This document shows positions 21,258-25,008 of a stretch of DNA of 25,008 nt, one piece after another. The stretch lies in the IMG/VR virus record IMGVR_UViG_3300014962_000029, positions 9,366-34,373 of that record; one strand, 5' to 3'. The notes under the pieces were generated by a model. That model was not told the DNA's origin. It searched no databases and was given only the letters and a program-made list of their open reading frames with translations. Each line of letters opens with the position of its first letter. Within the stretch, counting starts at the first letter, position 1. The position numbers and the translations under genes were made by a program. Source of the stretch: a virus.

Positions 21258-22150
21258 TTACGCTGACAACACCGAGCGCGTGGCAACCACACACAACCTG
21301 TGCGGTAGCTGGAATGACCGATGATCGGTACAGATCGGCACCTGGACTGACGCAGTCAGACCTTAACCGCTTCGCTGAGTCACCTGCGCTCTTTAAGTAC
21401 GTTGAGCGTCAGGACACTGCCGCGATGTCCTTCGGTCGTGCGCTGCATTCGTTGCTGCTGGAAGGTCAGACGCGGTACGTCATTAAGCCTGAGACGTACG
21501 GTCCTGACAAGAAGCCGTGGCATGGCGGCGCTCGCGAGTGCAAGGACTGGATGGTTCAGCACGCCGACAAGACGATCTTTTCAGCCGACGAGGCAGACGC
21601 GCTGGAGTGTGCGGTTCGGCACGCGCTGGCTCACGAGACGGTATCTCACCTGCTGAATGGTGCTCACAAGGAGTTGTCGGTCTTCGGCGCATCGCGAACT
21701 GGCGCAGCTTGGGGCAAGGGTCGCATGGACGCCGTGAACTTCCGAGGCGACCGCGTGCAGGTCATCGATGTGAAGACGACGCAGGACGCAAGGATGTCGG
21801 CATTCTCAAAGACGATTCTGCAACGCGGCTACCACCGGCAGGCGGCATGGTACCGTCGGCTGATCGCTCAGTTCATCGACGAGACGGTCCGCTTCGAGTT
21901 CTGGTTCGTCGCTGTTGAGGTTGATCCGATCCCGCGCGTGAATGTGTGGAAGCTAAACGAGGCCGCGATTGATTACGGCGACGAAGAAATCCACAACCTG
22001 GAGGAGAAGCTGAACGAGTGTAGACAGACTGGACGCTGGCCTGACTACCACGACAAGGACATTGGGCTGATGAATACGATTGACCTGCCGAAGTGGGTCT
22101 ACGGTGACGAGACGCAGCTTGAGGGTTTGACAAAGGGAGGTGCAGCATGA
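21254..22150 (+). CDS. PD-(D/E)XK exonuclease, RecE/DUF3799-like
   Basis: 298 residues from a GTG start overlapping the preceding stop. The opening with GLTQSDLNRFAESPALFKYV and MSFGRALHSLLLEG is characteristic of phage RecE-type (DUF3799, exonuclease VIII C-terminal-like) nucleases. Catalytic residues can be placed as D159 in GRMDAV, D172 and K174 in IDVKT, followed by YHRQAAWYRRL, the usual Q/Y helix. Such enzymes resect double-stranded DNA ends for single-strand annealing. It is close to an SSB-like protein and a RuvC-like resolvase, but no annealing protein of the RecT/Erf type is recognisable in this window. Cas4 and RecB relatives are less likely, since the Cys cluster is missing. Confidence 0.85.
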   Translation: MITLTTPSAWQPHTTCAVAGMTDDRYRSAPGLTQSDLNRFAESPALFKYVERQDTAAMSFGRALHSLLLEGQTRYVIKPETYGPDKKPWHGGARECKDWMVQHADKTIFSADEADALECAVRHALAHETVSHLLNGAHKELSVFGASRTGAAWGKGRMDAVNFRGDRVQVIDVKTTQDARMSAFSKTILQRGYHRQAAWYRRLIAQFIDETVRFEFWFVAVEVDPIPRVNVWKLNEAAIDYGDEEIHNLEEKLNECRQTGRWPDYHDKDIGLMNTIDLPKWVYGDETQLEGLTKGGAA

Positions 22151-22368
22151 GCACATCAAGCGACGGCGGACCGGCGTTTCCGATTTTCTCGGACTACGCG
22201 CAAGCACCCGGCATGACCCTGCGCGACTACTTTGCGGCAGCGGCGTTGGAGGGGATGCTGGCCGATGAATCACGGGCGTTTCCCTGTCACGAGTACGCCG
22301 CCGATGCTTACGCTTTAGCCGACGCGATGCTCAAGCAACGCGCAAAGACCAAGGAGGACCAGCAATGA
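22147..22368 (+). CDS. Conserved small phage protein (GMTLRDYFAA type)
   Basis: 73 residues with a strong ribosome-binding site (AAGGGAGGTG). DGGPAFPIFSDYAQAPGMTL then RDYFAAAALEGMLA and AADAYALADAMLKQR form a pattern that I recognise as widespread in phage and prophage small proteins: GGPAFP, GMTLRDYFAA, and a C-terminal helix ending in ADAML. Their function is unknown, and they usually lie among early recombination and replication genes, as here. It overlaps the exonuclease stop and the next start (ATGA) on both sides. Confidence 0.75.
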   Translation: MSTSSDGGPAFPIFSDYAQAPGMTLRDYFAAAALEGMLADESRAFPCHEYAADAYALADAMLKQRAKTKEDQQ

Positions 22369-22751
22369 ACATCGACGACACACCTGCTCCGAAGCAGGAG
22401 CCGAAGGTTTTCACCGGCCTATCTGGTATGCTGCGTACCTCGCCGTGGCTCGCGTCAGAAGACTTGGTCGGACTCGGTGACGTGCCAGCCGAGATCGAGG
22501 ACGTGCTCCTCTATGACGAGGTTGCCTTCGACAAGGGACGCAAGGAACGCAACGTTCCAGCGCTCAAGTTCAAGGGCAAGGCCAAGCAGCTTGTCCTGCG
22601 CACCTCAGCTAATCGGCGCGCGCTTGTTCGTATGTTCGGCGCGAACACGCAGACTTGGCGTGGTCAGACCATTTATCTTTACCACGATCCCGACGTTCGG
22701 TTCGGCGGCAAAGCAGTCGGCGGCATTCGCATCAAGGAAATCCAATCATGA
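22365..22751 (+). CDS. Conserved phage protein of the recombination region
   Basis: 128 residues, with AAGGAGG nine bases before the ATG. PAEIEDVLLYDEVAFDKGRK then NVPALKFKGKAKQLVLRTSANRRALVRMFG and GQTIYLYHDPDVRFGGKAVGGIRI match a conserved phage protein family often found beside ssb-like and nuclease genes. The strands FKGKAKQLVLRTSANR and TIYLYHDPDV suggest an OB-like or beta-barrel fold. I cannot say whether it binds DNA. The run of Lys/Arg is compatible with that, and position in a RecE-SSB-RuvC cluster supports a role in homologous recombination. Confidence 0.7.
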   Translation: MNIDDTPAPKQEPKVFTGLSGMLRTSPWLASEDLVGLGDVPAEIEDVLLYDEVAFDKGRKERNVPALKFKGKAKQLVLRTSANRRALVRMFGANTQTWRGQTIYLYHDPDVRFGGKAVGGIRIKEIQS

Positions 22752-23038
22752 ACAACCAATTCGACAACGAACTAACGTTTCGCCTTTTCAAAAACGACAA
22801 GGCCGACAATCCAAAACGACCCGACTATAAGGGCGAGATCATGATCGGCGGTGTGCAGTACAAATTGAGCGGCTGGATCTCCGAGGTGAAGAACGGCCAG
22901 AACGCTGGCAGCAAGTACATCCGAGGCAAAGCAGAGCGAAAGGACGCGGCTCCGTCTGCTTCGTTTGCGGCTCCTCCGACACAGCCAAAAGTTGCGCACG
23001 TCGCGCGCTTGGACGACACGGAAGGAGTGCCGTTTTGA
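22748..23038 (+). CDS. SSB-like protein with acidic C-terminal tip
   Basis: 96 residues from ATG 22748, overlapping the previous stop. ELTFRLFKNDKADNPKRPDYKGEIMIGGVQYKLSGWISEV resembles small DUF736/SSB-like phage proteins with an OB fold: Asn/Lys-rich strand, Gly-rich turn and the 'YKLSGWI' strand. After a flexible linker (APSASFAAPPTQPK) the protein ends in LDDTEGVPF, closely like the DDDIPF tip by which bacterial SSB recruits partner proteins. Predicted role: cover single-stranded DNA and recruit the neighbouring nuclease and resolvase. The downstream gene starts in the stop (TGATG). Confidence 0.7.
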   Translation: MNNQFDNELTFRLFKNDKADNPKRPDYKGEIMIGGVQYKLSGWISEVKNGQNAGSKYIRGKAERKDAAPSASFAAPPTQPKVAHVARLDDTEGVPF

Positions 23039-23499
23039 TGAGCACGCGCTACATTGCAATCGATCCTGGCGCTAACGGTGCGCTTGCGTTCCAGCCTGCT
23101 GGATCGCCAGCCGTCGTTGTCCACTTGACCAAGACAACTCCGCCGCTCGATGCGCTGCGTGACGCTATCGCCGGCGCTGAACGTCCGGTGGCGTACATCG
23201 AGCAGGTTGGCGGCTTTATCGGCAAGCCGCAGCCTGGCTCTGCGATGTTTAAGTTCGGGCAAAACTTCGGGTACTGGCTTGGACTCCTTGCGGCTCTTGA
23301 GGTGCGCACTGTGCTGGTGCGTCCGCAGACGTGGCAGAAAGGCTTGGCCGGTTCGTCGCTGAAAGGACCAGAGCGCAAGCGTGCGCTGCGTGACGAGGCC
23401 GCACGGCGCTTTGCTGCCGCTGGCGTGCGCGTGACGCTTGATAACTGTGATGCGCTGTTGCTGCTCGACTACGCGCAGCGGCAAGGAGGTGTATCGTGA
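23038..23499 (+). CDS. RuvC-like Holliday junction resolvase
   Basis: 153 residues from ATG 23038, which overlaps the previous stop. The RNase H-fold metal site is visible: D9 in YIAIDPGANGAL, E55 in YIEQVGG, and D138 (and D144) in NCDALLLLDYA. The phrase VRPQTWQKGLAGSSLKG (94-110) corresponds to the basic loop with a Trp found in phage RuvC-like enzymes. Expected reaction: paired nicking of four-way junctions formed by recombination or replication, so that concatemers can be packaged. It fits the nuclease-SSB cluster upstream. Confidence 0.85.
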   Translation: MSTRYIAIDPGANGALAFQPAGSPAVVVHLTKTTPPLDALRDAIAGAERPVAYIEQVGGFIGKPQPGSAMFKFGQNFGYWLGLLAALEVRTVLVRPQTWQKGLAGSSLKGPERKRALRDEAARRFAAAGVRVTLDNCDALLLLDYAQRQGGVS

Positions 23500-23666
23500 T
23501 TGAGCCGACGAACGACTTTCCGAGTCATTACCGGAAGATCATCGAGCACATGAGGCTCCACAACCTGGCGCTGATCGACTACATCGAGGCGCTTGAGGAA
23601 CAGTGCAGCGTTGCGCAGATCGAGGCTGCGCGAGCGGTGGTGCGAAACAAGGAGGCCAAGCCATGA
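23496..23666 (+). CDS. Tiny helical protein
   Basis: 56 residues from a GTG start that overlaps the resolvase stop (GTGA) and follows a strong ribosome-binding site (GCAAGGAGG). The sequence is helical and charged: FPSHYRKIIEHMRLHNLALI then DYIEALEEQCSVAQIEAARA and NKEAKP. I do not recognise it. Its end (KEAKP) is shared with the next gene, because both genes end with the same 20-base motif that carries the next ribosome-binding site. Confidence 0.6.
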   Translation: MIEPTNDFPSHYRKIIEHMRLHNLALIDYIEALEEQCSVAQIEAARAVVRNKEAKP

Positions 23667-23667
23667 A
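23648..23667 (+). repeat. Ribosome-binding/start repeat, copy 1
   Basis: CAAGGAGGCCAAGCCATGAA, identical to 23884-23903. It encodes the KEAKP ends of the upstream genes and carries the AAGGAGG site and ATGA overlap for the next. Confidence 0.8.
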
Positions 23668-23902
23668 GACCGTTTCTTGGCAGTGGGCTAAAGCCAATCC
23701 CGACGCAGCGGCACGACGCATCCGCAACCTTGAGCGCGAGGTCGCTGCGCTCCGAGAGGATTGGGATAGGTTAAGTTGGCTAGAAGATAAGTGTTCGGAA
23801 GCAACTAAGGAAGAACGGTATCTTCGGTTCTGCGTATCATGGAGACACACTACGATTCGAGCCGCCATTGACGCCGCCCGAGCCAAGGAGGCCAAGCCAT
23901 GA
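23663..23902 (+). CDS. Small coiled-coil protein with a conserved C-terminal phage module
   Basis: 79 residues with a strong AAGGAGG site. MKTVSWQWAKANPDAAARRI then RNLEREVAALREDWDRLSWLED is a helix/coiled coil, followed by RYLRFCVSWRHTTIRAAIDAA, which resembles the 'LRxAIDAA' ending I know from phage small proteins of the early region. Bases 23750-23860 are noticeably AT-richer than both sides. It ends with the same KEAKP and 20-base repeat as the preceding gene. Confidence 0.6.
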   Translation: MKTVSWQWAKANPDAAARRIRNLEREVAALREDWDRLSWLEDKCSEATKEERYLRFCVSWRHTTIRAAIDAARAKEAKP

Positions 23903-23903
23903 A
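23884..23903 (+). repeat. Ribosome-binding/start repeat, copy 2
   Basis: Perfect second copy of the 20-base sequence at 23648-23667, again spanning a KEAKP gene end, the AAGGAGG site and the ATGAA of the next gene. Confidence 0.8.
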
Positions 23904-24162
23904 CCAGCAACTCTACGAAGCGACCAGCGCTGGCGTCTCTCAAGCTGACCGGATCCTTGAGGCTCTGCTGCGCGCCTCGATCGAGTTTCCGCTCGGTCAC
24001 GAGTGGGTCACGCTGCCGCAACTCGTCGCGGTCTCTGGCGGCTACGCGGTACATTCGCGCGTGGCTGATCTGCGGAAACGCGGGTACGACATCGAACAGA
24101 CCAGCGTGCGGCGGGCTGGAAAGGTGCATTCGTTCTATCGGCTGCGGAGGGCGATTGCATGA
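23899..24162 (+). CDS. Winged-helix DNA-binding protein
   Basis: 87 residues starting at the ATG of the second repeat. After an N-terminal helix (SQADRILEALLRASIE) comes HEWVTLPQLVAVSGGYAVHS then RVADLRKRGYDIEQTSVRRAGKVHSFYRL: helix, turn, recognition helix (AVHSRVADLRKRG) and wing ending with a SxYRL strand. This pattern is frequent in phage HTH proteins of the replication region. It may regulate transcription or take part in replication-origin recognition. The stop overlaps the next start by ATGA. Confidence 0.75.
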   Translation: MNQQLYEATSAGVSQADRILEALLRASIEFPLGHEWVTLPQLVAVSGGYAVHSRVADLRKRGYDIEQTSVRRAGKVHSFYRLRRAIA

Positions 24163-24668
24163 ATAGTTTCTATGACCGCAAACCACAAACGCACATCGAC
24201 GGAAGCTTAATCTTTAAGACCGCCGAGGACGACGCAAACGAAGCGTCAATCGCAAAGCTAGTCGAAGCACACTTCAATTGTCAGGCGCATCCGATGGCAC
24301 GCCTGGCTGCGATCGACTGGGTCTTTAATCGAAACGACCGCATCGTGGGCGTAGGCGAACTGAAGATCCATCGAATGCACTCGCAGAAGTTCGACACCGT
24401 TCTTCTGAGTCTTCGGAAGTGGCTCGCGCTGCTTTTAGCGGGCGAGGGCATGGGTGTTCCTCCGATCTACGTTTCACAGTGGTCTGACTGGACCGCTTGG
24501 ATCGATGTTCGAACTGTTGACGCTCACCAAATCCGCATCGGCGGTTGTCAATCGCGCGGCACCGACAGTCGCTCCAATATCGAACCGCTGATCTTGATTC
24601 CGCTGTCCAAGTTCCGCGAGTTAGCTTCGCACGGCTACGAGACAAGCAGACAACCCGAAATCAAATGA
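24159..24668 (+). CDS. Candidate PD-(D/E)XK nuclease
   Basis: 169 residues, start overlapping the preceding stop (ATGA). The residues needed for a PD-(D/E)XK site occur in correct order and spacing: E28 in DDANEASIAKLVEAHFN, D53 in AAIDWVFNRNDRIV, then E67-L-K69 in GVGELKIHR. The core helix after the motif is FDTVLLSLRKWLALL, and a later strand PPIYVSQWSDWTAWIDVR completes the usual fold. It could be a nuclease for recombination, or a non-catalytic relative. It is not related by eye to the RecE-type gene at 21254. No other domain is seen. Confidence 0.6.
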   Translation: MNSFYDRKPQTHIDGSLIFKTAEDDANEASIAKLVEAHFNCQAHPMARLAAIDWVFNRNDRIVGVGELKIHRMHSQKFDTVLLSLRKWLALLLAGEGMGVPPIYVSQWSDWTAWIDVRTVDAHQIRIGGCQSRGTDSRSNIEPLILIPLSKFRELASHGYETSRQPEIK

Positions 24669-25008
24669 ACTGGCTGAATATTTACATTCCGAACATACGC
24701 GCACCTGAATTCTTAGGCTGCGATCCTGTGGCACGGGCGACCTGGTTCTGCGTGCTCGCTTATTGCGCCGATCAGGAAAACGGCGGCACGCTCGCTGGCG
24801 CTAAGGCTTGGAAGGACCGGCAATGGCAGCAGCTCTGCGGCGTGACGCTGGCTGAGGTGAACGGCGCTTCACCGCTGCTTGCTTGGCAAGGCGATGACTT
24901 GGTTGTCTGGTCCTATCCGTCCTCTGCTCAAACTGTGCTTGAAGCTAAACGCAAGGGAGGTCGCAAGGGTGGTTTAAGCTCTGCTAGGTCGAGAGGTGCG
25001 CCGAAGCC
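24665..25008 (+). CDS. Replication-region protein, 3' truncated by the window
   Basis: 114 residues are present, starting at an ATG overlapping the nuclease stop. The sequence MNWLNIYIPNIRAPEFLGCD then PVARATWFCVLAYCADQENGG and DRQWQQLCGVTLAEVNG resembles the N-terminal part of phage replication-initiation or replisome-organiser proteins that I associate with Verrucomicrobiota phages and prophages: W-x-x-I-Y-I, a conserved pair of Trp/Tyr helices and a C-G-V-T motif. The last residues (EAKRKGGRKGGLSSARSRG) are a basic linker typical of the region before the second domain. Function and lineage link are tentative. Confidence 0.55.
   Translation, partial: MNWLNIYIPNIRAPEFLGCDPVARATWFCVLAYCADQENGGTLAGAKAWKDRQWQQLCGVTLAEVNGASPLLAWQGDDLVVWSYPSSAQTVLEAKRKGGRKGGLSSARSRGAPK

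Noticed and set aside
22128-22133. TTGACA as a -35 promoter box
   Set aside because: It is inside the exonuclease gene, and no matching -10 box is at the proper distance; the next bases form a ribosome-binding site.
21254-22150. Cas4-like protein
   Set aside because: The Cys cluster for an iron-sulfur centre is missing, and the N-terminal motifs are those of RecE-type phage nucleases.
1-25008. tRNA or other structured RNA genes
   Set aside because: No cloverleaf-like or conserved T-loop sequence was noticed while reading, but no covariance search could be run.

Overview
The window is a densely packed piece of a tailed double-stranded DNA phage genome (or of a prophage). Every supportable gene is on the + strand. 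Stops and starts commonly overlap by one to four bases (ATGA, GTGA, TAATG), and no stretch of 300 bases lacks a gene. A tape measure, a tail tube, a tail chaperone with a ribosomal frameshift and a J-like tail-tip protein, with no sheath or baseplate genes, point to a siphovirus with a long non-contractile tail. Terminase and portal genes are not present and presumably lie upstream of base 1. No integrase, tRNA or CRISPR was found. The host cannot be fixed from sequence alone. The signal peptide of the lysozyme-like protein and the presence of a lysis-type membrane protein fit a Gram-negative host. The last, truncated gene resembles replication-region proteins I associate with Verrucomicrobiota, which is only a weak hint.

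Layout. Bases 2-2450: end of a tail-fibre gene with a polyglycine adhesin-like domain, a fibre-associated small protein, a three-helix holin candidate and a small membrane protein. Bases 2437-4752: head genes, namely a prohead protease with a scaffold-like tail, a decoration protein and the major capsid protein, closed by a strong intrinsic terminator with a UUCG loop (4780-4817). Bases 4836-8543: an accessory cassette of four overlapping genes, consisting of a two-domain GT2 glycosyltransferase with a helical repeat linker, a SAM methyltransferase, a second GT2 enzyme and a GT9/heptosyltransferase-like protein. Bases 8546-12308: head-tail connectors, tail terminator, tail tube, tail chaperone with a textbook -1 frameshift site, and tape measure. 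Bases 12312-18123: tail tip, with two hub proteins, a DUF6950/NlpC-P60-like protein, a 1276-residue J-like protein with duplicated fibronectin-like modules, and a small protein of unknown role.

Bases 18116-20934: transition region with a metallophosphoesterase, a winged-helix protein, small unknown proteins, a secreted lysozyme-like protein, two tiny ribbon-helix-helix proteins, a possible membrane protein and a helix-turn-helix protein. Bases 20955-25008: recombination and replication module with a RecE/DUF3799-type PD-(D/E)XK nuclease, conserved small phage proteins, an SSB-like protein with an acidic tip, a RuvC-like resolvase, a winged-helix protein, a second PD-(D/E)XK candidate and the start of a replication-type gene.

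The most interesting parts are the sugar-modification cassette placed between capsid and connector genes behind a terminator, the well-formed frameshift signal, a contrast in ribosome-binding-site use between the structural and replication modules, and several small regulator-like genes with inverted repeats next to them.
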